Source of the DNA: Saprospiraceae bacterium
GTDB taxonomy: Bacteria; Bacteroidota; Bacteroidia; Chitinophagales; Saprospiraceae
DNA: 64,000 bases
Direction: 5' to 3'
NCBI GenBank assembly: GCA_016716335.1
Contig: JADJWN010000001.1
Span: forward strand, 1-64,000
The first letter of the stretch is position 1; every line of letters starts with the position of its first letter. A model generated the notes under the pieces. The model did no database searches, was not told the origin of the DNA, and saw nothing but the letters and a program-made list of their open reading frames with translations. This document shows, piece by piece, positions 51,001 through 60,799 of the stretch. Both the position numbers and the translations under genes were made by a program.

Positions 51001-52753
51001 CAATATCATAAATCTTGTTGTTGAATACATTTGGGGAACTAGAATTATTATGCAAACCTGCAATAGTAGTACCTCCGGTCCTGAGATTATGTACAGTGTT
51101 GCCACTCATAGTCCTTGTACCGGTTACAGTAAATGCATATATACCATACACTATACCGGTTCCAAAATGATTCAGATTCCTGACCGTATTATTATTGTAG
51201 GTCTCATTTACCGGAGATGATATATTGTATAAACCATATAACGGACTTGAACCTGTTGTTTTCAGACAGAAAAGATTTTCTATAAGGTTGTTATTGGCAG
51301 TAATGGTTCCGGTAGATACCTGGATTCCATACATTGTGCTGGTTCCACCTGTTCCATCAATTGCCAGATTACTTACAGTATTGAAGTTGGTATTGGATAC
51401 CTGACCGGTAGCTCCAACTGTAATTGCTATACCAATAGTGGTACCCCCTGTGTTACCTGTTCTGAAAAAGTTATTTACAATATTGTTATTTACATTAAGT
51501 GTCATACTGGCATTGGAAGCACTTTGATGGATTCCGTACATTACACCGGTTCCAGTAAGTGTTGCAGCACTGTAACTAAAGTTCTGGACTGTATTATTAT
51601 TCATATTATTCGTAGCGGGCACAGACGAACTCCAAATACCATACAAAGTTCCAGAGGTTGCAGTAGGATAGTTTGCTGAAAGAGTGTTGTTATTAACATT
51701 ATTCACATTTCCAGCAGTAAATGTGGTACTGGCTTCTATTCTTATGCAGGTTACTTCATGGGTAGTACCTCCACCTGTAATATTTATGTTATTAAAATTA
51801 ACAGTTGGGTTGATAGTAGCTGCACCAGTGTTAAGCCAGATGCCCCGGAGGGTATTAGGATGAGCCACACCACCACCGGCAATATTATTTATGGTATTGT
51901 ATGAGACATTGACATCTTTATGGTTATTGATGAAAACAGCATCAGAAACTGCTGTTGTTCCAGTACGTCCTCCAAAATTTCTAATAGTGTTTCCTGTCAT
52001 GGCTGATGTACCTCCAATATCATTACCAGAGTCGGCAAGTGTAAAAGGAGAAGGCGCATTGTATCCTAAAAATGTGATGCCATGATTTACATTTTGTATG
52101 GTATTACTGTAAAATTTATTGAAAGAATGAGTTCCATCCACACTTGTAGGTATTATTTCGGCGGAGGATACATCATTAGTTCTGTTCAATACGATACCAT
52201 TAGAACCCGGATGCCAGTTAGTACCGGTAACGTCGTGTTCTCTGGTGAGTGTAATGGTGCAGTTTCTGATAGTGTTATTTTGACATCCATTGGTTGCAGA
52301 AGCCCTGAAGAATCCGATACCAAACTCCATCCAGGTAGTAGGATCAGTATTCAAGGGATTTTCTTCCATATCAATTCCGTCGATAGTAATCCAGTCACTA
52401 CCCACCAAACTGATTATACCATCTCTTTCACCATCAGCAGGAGTTTTGGTTCCTGCGTAAGCAATCAGCTTAGGATTTGCCCCTGCACCTGACTTTTGAA
52501 TAGTAATGGTATTTGTCATTGTACCAGTGGCAGTAATGGAAATTTTTGCCGTGAGGTTTTCCACATACCCGGCATTAACGTTTACTGTTACAGGACCGGA
52601 TATGGTAGCTGTATTCAATGCTGTTATTGCAGCAGCTAATGTAGCGTAAGGACCATTCACGGATGAACCACCGGAAATGGTAACCTGAGCCATCGTAATA
52701 TGGGAAAACGACGCCAGGATAATCAGGGTAATAAAATGTCTAAGAATATTCAT
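42049..52753 (-). CDS. Giant T9SS-exported multidomain surface protein (frameshifted)
   Basis: A signal peptide (FITLIILASFSHITMAQ) starts at 52753. The first frame ends near 49631 and the second runs to 42049. One indel near 49708-49715 joins GVTATPP to VCTGGSSQLNVTTSINTQ, giving about 3,570 residues. Approximate order: an N-terminal right-handed beta-helix rich in NNT/NN turns (40-790), Ig-like and PKD-like domains, a lectin-free beta domain with FTFRFDGVDYTQYSVSPDGW, then tandem PKD-like repeats. A C-type-lectin-like domain follows (IYYRSNASFSWQNAYAHSL ... WNDNTNTAFIQPYILE, about 2070-2210). Next are long metazoan-like beta-sandwich segments, a dockerin-type pair (ADATNDGKVTAADITEIRKV, about 3230), a cohesin-like module and a type A T9SS sorting domain (NEPNPFRGATTVSYYLP ... 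KKMIVIE). It is probably surface-anchored after export and may bind glycans. The frameshift may be a sequencing error. No co-transcribed neighbour. Confidence 0.85.
47342..48070 (-). repeat. Three tandem 243-bp repeats coding PKD-like domains
   Basis: Units begin near 47342, 47585 and 47828 (GGATT[A/G]ACSGTRATGGT-like starts), about 243 bases or 81 residues each. Each encodes a PNDGIICAG ... GGTSYLW ... TRTITVNP domain. A fourth, more diverged unit lies near 48647-48887. Confidence 0.8.
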
Positions 52754-53226
52754 GAGATTGAGTTTTGGCTTAAAAATAAATCAGTAGTAATAAAAAATGC
52801 CCCCATGAAGGTGCACTTCATGCAGGGCATATATCTTATAAACCATCGAGTATGTACTTCAGATGTGGTCATAGGTTCTATTGGATTTTCGTCATTCTGA
52901 CCACACAAAACTGTTCTGTCCGTTGAAAAACAGAGATAAATTTCACATGCTCAGATTGGCGGGAAAAGAAATATACTTTTCCAACGGACAAAGGTAAAAA
53001 TTTTAGCATTTGGTTGTGAATATTTTATGAAAATATTTTTTACCCAAATCACTTCATATAATGTTTTCTTAGATATTTATATGCTCTGAAAACAGGCTTC
53101 TTACGAATACCAGAAAATACATATGTATTTATACAGATATGTTAGAGCGGTTTTCCGTCTTACAAAATACCTGAAAGGCCGGCTAAGTTCAGTGATTGAA
53201 GTCAGGACAGGCTTAGGTCGTTTTCT
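52754..53226. other. 472-base gene-free region upstream of the giant surface protein
   Basis: No gene is seen. On the minus strand TACCTTTG (plus 52989-52996, CAAAGGTA) fits the -7 box TAnnTTTG, but no TTG lies at the right spacing. It would leave a 5' leader of about 235 bases. The side toward the KorB gene is AT-rich without a clear hairpin plus T run. Confidence 0.4.
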
Positions 53227-54279
53227 TCAGGCAAATGAGGCATTGATTTGATCCAGAATCCCGGCACCGGGTACCAGAGCTTGTTCTGTGAGCTTATTCA
53301 GTGGAGTATCTGTGAGCCGTATGATTTGATGCAGGGGCATCTGATCATTGTTGATATACAATAATCCGGTAAGGATTTCATGACTGGCTCTGGCTTTATG
53401 CAATGCATTAACCACAGCGTACTTATCCTCAGGGTTCCATCCTTGCTGCAGCTTATGCAGCCTGATGTAAGAGCCATCGTGGAGTTCAATTTCACGGACG
53501 GTATCTTCCTGGTAATCGGCTGTAATCTCTTCTTTAACGGGTATAAAGTCCATACCGGACATTACCGCATTGTGCTCTCTGATATAGTCATAGGATTTGG
53601 TGGAGCCCGAATTGTTATTGAAAGTGACGCAGGGAGAAAGTACATTCAGAAAGGCAAATCCCTGATAGCTCATCGCCGCTTTGATCAATGGAATCAGCTG
53701 CTTTTTATCACCGCTGAAACTCTGTGCCACAAAGCCTGCTCCCAATTCAATAGCCAGACCACAGAGATCTATCGCCTCGTAGATGTTTTTATGACCGGCT
53801 TTAGCCACATATCCATAGTCCGCAGTGGCTGAATCCTGTCCTTTGGTAAGGCCGTAACAACCGTTGTTCATCACAATGTAGGTGATATTAAGGCTCCGAC
53901 GGATGGCATGTACAAATTGTCCCATACCGATAGATGCGCTGTCACCATCCCCTGAAACACCCAGGTACAGCAGATCCGTGTTGGCTAAGTAAGCACCGGT
54001 AGCTACCGAGGGCATTCTGCCATGCACAGAGTTGAAGCCGTGAGATTGGTTGAGGAAATAGGCCGGCGTCTTGGACGAACAACCTATACCGGATAGTTTG
54101 GCCACTTTGTGAGGTTCGATATTCAGTTCGAAACAAGCTTCGACGATGGCAGCACTGATGGAATCATGCCCGCATCCGGCACATAAAGTTGAAATACTGC
54201 CTTCATAATCTTTTCTGGTATATCCCAGTTCATTCTGAGGTAAAGCAGGATGGTGAAATGCCGGTCTGATATATGTCAT
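53227..54279 (-). CDS. korB: 2-oxoacid:ferredoxin oxidoreductase beta subunit (KorB-like)
   Basis: The protein has 350 residues. The thiamine-diphosphate-binding chain shows TLCAGCGHDSISAAIVEA (about 32-49), SGIGCSSKTPAYF (about 64-76), and the Mg-TPP motif GVSGDGDSASIGMGQFVHA (about 108-126) followed by NNGCYGLTKGQ. It forms the catalytic half of the KorAB complex, which converts a 2-oxoacid (typically 2-oxoglutarate) and CoA to acyl-CoA, CO2 and reduced ferredoxin. It starts 3 bases after korA and is the last gene of a three-gene operon. Confidence 0.93.
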   Translation of the reverse strand: MTYIRPAFHHPALPQNELGYTRKDYEGSISTLCAGCGHDSISAAIVEACFELNIEPHKVAKLSGIGCSSKTPAYFLNQSHGFNSVHGRMPSVATGAYLANTDLLYLGVSGDGDSASIGMGQFVHAIRRSLNITYIVMNNGCYGLTKGQDSATADYGYVAKAGHKNIYEAIDLCGLAIELGAGFVAQSFSGDKKQLIPLIKAAMSYQGFAFLNVLSPCVTFNNNSGSTKSYDYIREHNAVMSGMDFIPVKEEITADYQEDTVREIELHDGSYIRLHKLQQGWNPEDKYAVVNALHKARASHEILTGLLYINNDQMPLHQIIRLTDTPLNKLTEQALVPGAGILDQINASFA

Positions 54280-54282
54280 GGT

Positions 54283-56097
54283 CTAAGATCTTATTAAAGT
54301 GGAGGAATGAATGTCGGACGAAATTTTGTGTACGATCAAATCCGCAGTAATTGGCGTCCCGTCATAGTTCAGTACTTTTATAAGTCTTTCCGGGTGAATT
54401 TCCAATTCATTTATCAATAAGGTACGCATCTGGGCATCCCTGTTTTGTTCGATGACATATATTTTATCAAATCTTTCGGTAAACTGCCTGACTTTCTGTG
54501 AAAAAGGAAATGCTTTCAGTCGCATGGCATATGCCGTCAGGTCCACAGCGGAGAGCATATCCAGAGCTTCCATCGCAGCATGATGGGTAGTGCCGAAATA
54601 AATAATACCGAATTCAGCAGATACATCATCTCCATAGAATTCCGGTTCAGGTACCAAAGTGGCTGCTTTATGAAATTTCAACAACAATCTATCCATGATA
54701 CGTACGTAGGTATCTGCATCCTCTGTATATCTGGAGTATTCATCATGAGAGCTGCCCCTCGTAAAATAAGAACCCTTTTGCGGGTGTGTTCCGGGTATGG
54801 TTCTGTAAGGTACACCATCATGATCTACATCAAGGTACCTGCCCCACCCTTTGGTTTGCTCCAGCTCCTCAGCACTCAGTACCTTGCCCCTGTTATACGT
54901 TCTGCCATTCTGCCAATGGAGAGGTTCTGAAATGTGATCATTCATACCGAGGTCGAGGTCGGACATGACGATAACGGGGGTTTGCAAATCTTCGGCAAGA
55001 TCAAAAGCAGTGGCTGTGAGTTCAAAGCACTCGTCCGGAGTGGATGGAAACAAGAGTACATTTTTAGTGTCTCCGTGCGAAGCATATGCAGCCAGGAGTA
55101 CATCTGACTGCTGTGTCCGGGTGGGCATCCCGGTAGATGGCCCGGCTCTTTGGACATCTATCAGTACTGCAGGTATTTCTGCAAAATAAGCCAGTCCTAA
55201 AAATTCATTCATAAGCGAAAGCCCGGGGCCGCTGGTAGCCGTGAATGCCCTTGCTCCATTCCACATAGCACCGATAACCATCCCCATGGCAGCCAGTTCA
55301 TCCTCAGCCTGAATGACAGCAAAGTTCTTTCTGCCTGTCTCCGGGTCAACCCTGTACTGTTCGGCATACTCTGTGAATGCATCCACCAATGAGGTAGATG
55401 GCGTAATGGGATACCAGGGTACTACCGTGGCTCCTCCGTACAAAGCTCCCAAAGCAGCTGCTGTATTTCCGTCAATCATGATCTTTCCATGGGTGAGATT
55501 TCGTTTTTCCGCATGAAAGCTGAGTGGAAAATCAAAATGCTTTCTCACATAATCTGCTCCGAGATTTAATGCAAGGATATTGGGCTGAATCAGTTTTTCT
55601 TTTCCCTTGAACTGTTCGCCGACCAGTTGGGCAATGACTTCAAAATCCAGATTGAGCAAAACAGCCAGAGCACCCACATACACCATGTTTTTGAACAATT
55701 GTTTCTGGCGGGCATCCGTAAAATTTTCATTGCAAAGGCTCATCAGAGGTACGGGTAGATAATGGATATCACTTCTGAGAAACTCTGTGTGTAATGGTTT
55801 GGTGCTGTCGTAAAGGAAATAGCCACCATCTTTGACTGATGCCACATCTTTTTCAAGACTCTGAGGATTGACACATACCATGAGATCTATACCTTCCCTC
55901 CTGCCCAAATAGCCTTTATCGCACACCCTTACTTCATACCATGTGGGCAGTCCCTGAATATTGGAAGGAAAAATATTTTTGGGTGACACAGGAATCCCCA
56001 TTCTGAAAAGGGTCTTGGCGAAAAGAAAATTGGCACTGGCAGAACCTGTCCCGTTGACATTGGCAAATCTTATGACAAAATCATTGATACCACTCAT
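54283..56097 (-). CDS. korA: 2-oxoacid:ferredoxin oxidoreductase alpha subunit, gamma-fused (KorA-like)
   Basis: The ATG at 56097 gives 604 residues and overlaps the upstream stop as ATGA, which indicates coupling. The N-terminal 190 residues form the gamma domain (FVIRFANVNGTGSASANFLFA). The alpha part begins near residue 210 with MIDGNTAAALGALYGGATVV and contains YPITPSTSLVDAF, the AGPSTGMPTRTQQSDVLLA block and VIVMSDLDLGMN. The fused gamma-alpha order is typical of KorA. It partners KorB. The substrate (2-oxoglutarate or pyruvate) is uncertain without more data. Confidence 0.93.
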   Translation of the reverse strand: MSGINDFVIRFANVNGTGSASANFLFAKTLFRMGIPVSPKNIFPSNIQGLPTWYEVRVCDKGYLGRREGIDLMVCVNPQSLEKDVASVKDGGYFLYDSTKPLHTEFLRSDIHYLPVPLMSLCNENFTDARQKQLFKNMVYVGALAVLLNLDFEVIAQLVGEQFKGKEKLIQPNILALNLGADYVRKHFDFPLSFHAEKRNLTHGKIMIDGNTAAALGALYGGATVVPWYPITPSTSLVDAFTEYAEQYRVDPETGRKNFAVIQAEDELAAMGMVIGAMWNGARAFTATSGPGLSLMNEFLGLAYFAEIPAVLIDVQRAGPSTGMPTRTQQSDVLLAAYASHGDTKNVLLFPSTPDECFELTATAFDLAEDLQTPVIVMSDLDLGMNDHISEPLHWQNGRTYNRGKVLSAEELEQTKGWGRYLDVDHDGVPYRTIPGTHPQKGSYFTRGSSHDEYSRYTEDADTYVRIMDRLLLKFHKAATLVPEPEFYGDDVSAEFGIIYFGTTHHAAMEALDMLSAVDLTAYAMRLKAFPFSQKVRQFTERFDKIYVIEQNRDAQMRTLLINELEIHPERLIKVLNYDGTPITADLIVHKISSDIHSSTLIRS

Positions 56098-57881
56098 ACA
56101 TAACACGATTGACCTGCCTTGGCAGTATTATACAAAAAATGCTGCATATCCCAGGCAGCCGTGGGACATCTTTCTGCACAAAGACCGCAATGCAGGCAGA
56201 CATCCTCATCCTTTACCATCACCCGGCCTGTCTTCAAGGGGCCGGACACCATAATGTCCTGACTTTCATTTAAAGCCGGCACCAACAGCCTCATTCTCAG
56301 TTCCTGCTCCGGCCCATCTTCGGTAAAAGTAATGCAGTTGGTCGGGCAGATATCCATACAGGCATCGCACTCTATGCATTTGCTATCTGTAAACACGGTC
56401 TGTACATCACAGTTGAGGCATCTCTGGGCTTCCAAGAATGCTGATTTCAAATCATAACCCAACTCTACCTCCAGTTTTCGGTTGCGCAGGGTCTGCGACT
56501 TATCGGCCTGTGGAACGGCATATCTGGGATCTGTGGTTACATAGGAATCATAACTCCATTCATGAATACCCATCTTGGCCGAATACATATTGACCTGCGC
56601 CGGAGGTCTGTCCTCAAGAGGCTGACCGGAGCAGTACAGATCTATGGAAATCGCAGCCTCATGCCCCTGTGCCACGGCTGTAATGATATTTTTCGGACCC
56701 AAAGCTGCATCACCTCCAAAAAACACACCCGGTAGCGTAGAACTGAAATATTTTTCATGAATCACCGGTAGTCCCCACTCATCAAATTCGATGCCCAGAT
56801 CTCTCTCTATCCAGGGAAAGCTGTTTTCCTGCCCTATGGCAATCAAAATCTCATCTGCCTCATAAAATGCAGGCGGCTCACCGGTTGGAATCAGCTTTCT
56901 CCTGCCTTTTTCGTCATACTGAGCCATCACTTTTTCGAAATACATGCCTTTCAACTCCCCATTTTCCACCACAAAACTTTTGGGTACATGATTATCTATA
57001 ATAGGAATGTCTTCATGCATGGCATCTTCCTTTTCCCACGGTGAGGCTTTCATATCATTAAACGGACTTCTTACGATTACTTTTACGTCCTCTCCTCCCA
57101 ATCTTCTTGCGGTACGACAACAGTCCATGGCAGTATTCCCGCCTCCAAGCACGATTACTTTTTTGCCTATTTTATGAATATGATCAAAGGCAACATTGGC
57201 CAGCCATTCTATACCGATGTGAACTTTGGTTCGGGCCTCCCATCTGCCGGGCAGGTCGGTTAAATCTTTTCCCCGCGGTGCACCTGTACCCACAAAAATG
57301 GCATCATATCCGGATTGGAGCATGGATTTCATACTATTCACATAAGTATTGAAATGCCTGTGTATGCCAAAATTCAGGATTCTGTCCACCTCTTCGTCCA
57401 GTACGGATTCGGGCAAGCGGAACGAGGGTATCTGACTTCGCATCATCCCACCGGCTTTGGACTGATCATCATAGAGGTGGATCTCGTATCCCAGTGGAGC
57501 GAGATCTCTGGCGACGGTGAGTGAGGCGGGACCACCTCCGATTAGGGCAATTTTTTTGCCATTTTTGACTACCGTAATTTCCGGCATCAGGTGTCCGATT
57601 TCATCCTTGAAATCTGCTGCTACCCTCTTGAGTCTGCATATGGCTACGGGTTGTTCTTCTACCCTGCCCCTTCGGCAAGCCGGCTCACAGGGACGGTCAC
57701 ATGTCCGACCCAGAATACCGGGAAATACATTGGACTCCCAATTGATCATATATGCCTCCGTATATCTTCCGGCAGCAATCAGGCGGATATATTCCGGCAC
57801 CGGAGTATGTGCAGGACAGGCATACTGACAATCCACCACTTTGTGAAAATATCCCGGATTGACTTCACTGGTTTTTACCAT
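56094..57881 (-). CDS. GltD-like FAD/NAD(P)H oxidoreductase fused to 2x[4Fe-4S] ferredoxin
   Basis: The protein has 595 residues. The N-terminal segment CQYACPAHTPVPEYIRLI and GRTCDRPCEPACRRG supplies Fe-S ligands (about 14-75). FAD binds at IALIGGGPASLTVARDLAPLG (about 112), with the NAD(P)H fold at VIVLGGGNTAMDCCRTARRLG (about 245). The C-terminal 100 residues hold two [4Fe-4S] sites: CLNCDVQTVFTDSKCIECDACMDICP and CLHCGLCAERCPTAAW (key cysteines CxxCxxCxxxCP). It is the first gene of the operon with korA and korB and probably transfers electrons between NAD(P)H and the Kor complex. It is not a classic glutamate synthase because no large subunit gene is nearby. Confidence 0.9.
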   Translation of the reverse strand: MVKTSEVNPGYFHKVVDCQYACPAHTPVPEYIRLIAAGRYTEAYMINWESNVFPGILGRTCDRPCEPACRRGRVEEQPVAICRLKRVAADFKDEIGHLMPEITVVKNGKKIALIGGGPASLTVARDLAPLGYEIHLYDDQSKAGGMMRSQIPSFRLPESVLDEEVDRILNFGIHRHFNTYVNSMKSMLQSGYDAIFVGTGAPRGKDLTDLPGRWEARTKVHIGIEWLANVAFDHIHKIGKKVIVLGGGNTAMDCCRTARRLGGEDVKVIVRSPFNDMKASPWEKEDAMHEDIPIIDNHVPKSFVVENGELKGMYFEKVMAQYDEKGRRKLIPTGEPPAFYEADEILIAIGQENSFPWIERDLGIEFDEWGLPVIHEKYFSSTLPGVFFGGDAALGPKNIITAVAQGHEAAISIDLYCSGQPLEDRPPAQVNMYSAKMGIHEWSYDSYVTTDPRYAVPQADKSQTLRNRKLEVELGYDLKSAFLEAQRCLNCDVQTVFTDSKCIECDACMDICPTNCITFTEDGPEQELRMRLLVPALNESQDIMVSGPLKTGRVMVKDEDVCLHCGLCAERCPTAAWDMQHFLYNTAKAGQSCYV

Positions 57882-58050
57882 ATTTCAAATTCTTGGTTTT
57901 TGCACTGTAACACAATCTTTTTGGTTGAAAGGCATCTTTAGGCAAATATTGATAAAAATATCGTTTGTTTGTGCAAAATTTTGACAAAAATTTTCAGTAT
58001 ATGATGTAAATCAGGTGTCAGAATGATAGTAAACAAGGTTATTGAATCAT

Positions 58051-59772
58051 ATGAATACAAAAAAATTGCGCTGGACACTGATAGCAGGAATGTGGGTATA
58101 TGCGGCTGTAACTTTTTGCCAATCGGCATTTCCGGGAGCACAGGGCTTTGGAGCATCCACTACCGGAGGAAGAGGTGGCAAGGTAATCTACGTAACCAAT
58201 CTTAATGTCTCAGGTCCGGGCTCTCTGAAGGATGCACTCAATCAGGACGGGCCGAGATACATACTTTTTAAAGTAAGCGGAGTCATTCAGGGAACCATAA
58301 AAGTGCCTGACGGCAAAGGCAATTTTACTCTTGCGGGCCAGACCTCTCCATCCGGCATCACCGTCAGAGGTTTTGAAATGTACAATGATGAAAATCCTTC
58401 GGTATCCAATGTGATTATCAGACATCTGAGATCGAGGATTGGTGATAGAAATAAATTTCCTACCCCACACTGGCTGGCAGAAGACGGCATCACTATCGGA
58501 GGAGTACATAAGGCTGTCATTGACCACTGTTCCTTCGAGCACGCATCAGATGAAGCAGTGGATATATCCCGGAGCAGTCAGATTACTATCCAGCACTGCA
58601 TACTCGGAGAAACATTAGGCTCACATGCTGACCTTGGCGGTATACTCATCAATTATTCATCTCCGCAAAGCCGGTTGGACAGTCTGAGCATCATATACAA
58701 TGTATGGAATCGAATAGGCGGAAGAATGCCTGAGATATCCTGTGAAACAGCTTTCTGTAACGGAAAAACCATTCATCTGGAATTATCCAACAACTTATTC
58801 TGGGATCCCCAGATTGAGCTTTGGTATGAAGGAATCACCGGATTCAATGGCAATTTTTTTCTGAAAATGAATGCCGTCAGCAATCTGTATTTTGCAAGGC
58901 CTCAATATGGTAACGGAATGTTTCATTTTGATTTGCTCAACTTCCCGCAAAATCAGCTCCACTTTGCCGGCAACCGCCTGAATCTCTATTACCCTCAATA
59001 CAGTGATTATCAGCTTTTTTATTGTTGCAACGATTTTCCAATGAATCATCCCAATTCCAATTTCGGAGTTGCCCATAAGTCCGGTACAAGATTCAGTTTT
59101 CCTCCTGTGACTTATCATCCTGCAGAACAGTTGCCCCAACTCATAAGTGATAATGCCGGTGCTTTCCCAAGAGATGCTATGGACCGCAGGTTTATATCCT
59201 ATATACAAAACAATCAGATTCCGGCTCTACCTGTAAGCAGTGCAGCCGCAGATGATGCTTTTGTCCTGGATGTTGCCAGACCCTTTCCTCCGGATTCAGA
59301 CAATGATGGTATGCCGGATTACTGGGAGGAGTTGCAAGGGCTGAATACAAGTGTGCAGGATCACAATGGCGTCAGCCTTTCTGTAAGGATTACCGGAGAG
59401 GCAGGATACACCAATCTGGAATGTTACCTCAATTGCTTATCTGATGCTTTAGTACAGGGATTTACAACTCCGGAATGTGGGATACAGCTAAATCCCGTCA
59501 ATACCGAAAATGCTAAGAGTAGCCACGAAATTCATATTTTCCCGAATCCTGCACGGGGTATTGTTCAGATTGAATTATCCGGTATTTCTCATTATGGTAA
59601 AGTACTTCAGATTTATGATCCTTTAGGAACTAAAATGCTGGAAAGCATGATTGAAAATCAGAATATCCAGACTGACCTTACCTCATTCCTACCGGGAATT
59701 TACCTTGTAAAGATCCTGGACAGTGGTTCCGGCCGGGCATTATTTCACAGAAAAATCGCATTGATACCTTAG
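58051..59772 (+). CDS. Pectate-lyase-like protein with T9SS sorting domain
   Basis: The ATG at 58051 gives 573 residues. The signal peptide ends near CQSAF (residue 25). The mature N terminus AFPGAQGFGASTTGGRGGKV and GPGSLKDAL, LRSRIGDRN, DHCSFEHASDEAVDISR match the family 1 polysaccharide lyase / pectate lyase superfamily beta-helix. The calcium and catalytic residues cannot be verified by eye. The C-terminal 80 residues (IFPNPARGIVQIELSG ... LPGIYLVKIL) form a type A T9SS sorting domain. It would be exported and may cut pectin-like or other polysaccharides. It diverges from the kor operon. Confidence 0.88.
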   Translation: MNTKKLRWTLIAGMWVYAAVTFCQSAFPGAQGFGASTTGGRGGKVIYVTNLNVSGPGSLKDALNQDGPRYILFKVSGVIQGTIKVPDGKGNFTLAGQTSPSGITVRGFEMYNDENPSVSNVIIRHLRSRIGDRNKFPTPHWLAEDGITIGGVHKAVIDHCSFEHASDEAVDISRSSQITIQHCILGETLGSHADLGGILINYSSPQSRLDSLSIIYNVWNRIGGRMPEISCETAFCNGKTIHLELSNNLFWDPQIELWYEGITGFNGNFFLKMNAVSNLYFARPQYGNGMFHFDLLNFPQNQLHFAGNRLNLYYPQYSDYQLFYCCNDFPMNHPNSNFGVAHKSGTRFSFPPVTYHPAEQLPQLISDNAGAFPRDAMDRRFISYIQNNQIPALPVSSAAADDAFVLDVARPFPPDSDNDGMPDYWEELQGLNTSVQDHNGVSLSVRITGEAGYTNLECYLNCLSDALVQGFTTPECGIQLNPVNTENAKSSHEIHIFPNPARGIVQIELSGISHYGKVLQIYDPLGTKMLESMIENQNIQTDLTSFLPGIYLVKILDSGSGRALFHRKIALIP

Positions 59773-59807
59773 TATTTTCAGAGGTATAGATTAATCAGGT
59801 ATGAAAA

Positions 59808-60784
59808 TCAGCCTCTCTGTACAATGTAGGTAAGATATGCTGCGTACACCAGTACAAAGACTACGCCGTGCCATCTTTTGATTTCTGATTTTCGACTGAG
59901 CAACATCAATACCAATACCAAAGTAGTGGAAAAAGTACCACCAGGGCATCCAGATTGGAAATGCGGTTGAACGGCAGGGGTCTGATAATGGAACTCAATC
60001 CGAGAATCCAAAGCAGGTTGAAAATATTGGAGCCTACCACATTGCCAACTGCCACATCTACATTTCCTTTTTTGGCGGCAATGACGGAGGTTACCAGTTC
60101 AGGCAGAGACGTACCAATGGCCACAATGGTAAGGCCTACGAGGGTTTCGCTCATTCCCAAACTCGTGGCCATCAGTACAGCGCCATCGACCACCCATTTT
60201 CCACCTAAAAATAGCATGAGAATGCCCAACAGCACCAGTGCAGACTCCTTTAATACATTGACAGGTTTCTGAAAAGTGGTCTCTTTACTCAGATCCTCTC
60301 TGACGGTAAGTGTAGTATGTACTATATAAGCGAAGAAAAGGAGGAAAAAAAACATAATAACCACTCCATCCAATCTTTCAAGGCCGAATATTTTGTCCTC
60401 CGGGCCCCAGAGATTGGCATTGGCAAGGAAACCGACCAATAAAATAGCAGAAAGTGAAAAAGGAATTTCTGCAATGATGGTATTATTGGGTACAGGCAGG
60501 CTACGGATTATGGCAGAAAATCCCATGATAAGCAGAATATTGGCAATATTGCTTCCAAATACATTACCGATGGCTATTTCGGTATTTCCGCTGAAACTGG
60601 CAATAATGTTTACGATAAGCTCAGGCATGGAGGTACCCAGGGATACTATGGTAAGGCCAATGACCATATCTGATACACCAAACTTTTTGGCAATATTGGA
60701 AGAGCTGTCCACCAGAAGATCCGCTCCTTTAATCAAAGCTACGAAGCCCAGAACAAACAGGAGGTAGGTGATTATCGTATCCAT
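59808..60784 (-). CDS. CaxA-family Na+/Ca2+ exchanger (frameshifted)
   Basis: About 325 residues. The two inverted alpha-repeats are clear: SLGTSMPELIVNIIASFSGN ... GNVFGSNIANILLI (about 48-82), and AIGTSLPELVTSVIAAKKGN ... GNVVGSNIFNLLWI (about 222-256). The frame breaks at the A5 run 59930-59934. One more base joins LDALVVLF to STTLVLVLMLLSRKSEIKRW and the normal C terminus ending YIVQRG at 59808. It exchanges Na+ or H+ for Ca2+ across the inner membrane. It stands between the lyase (convergent) and valS. Confidence 0.92.
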
Positions 60785-60799
60785 GAAATAATAATAAAG

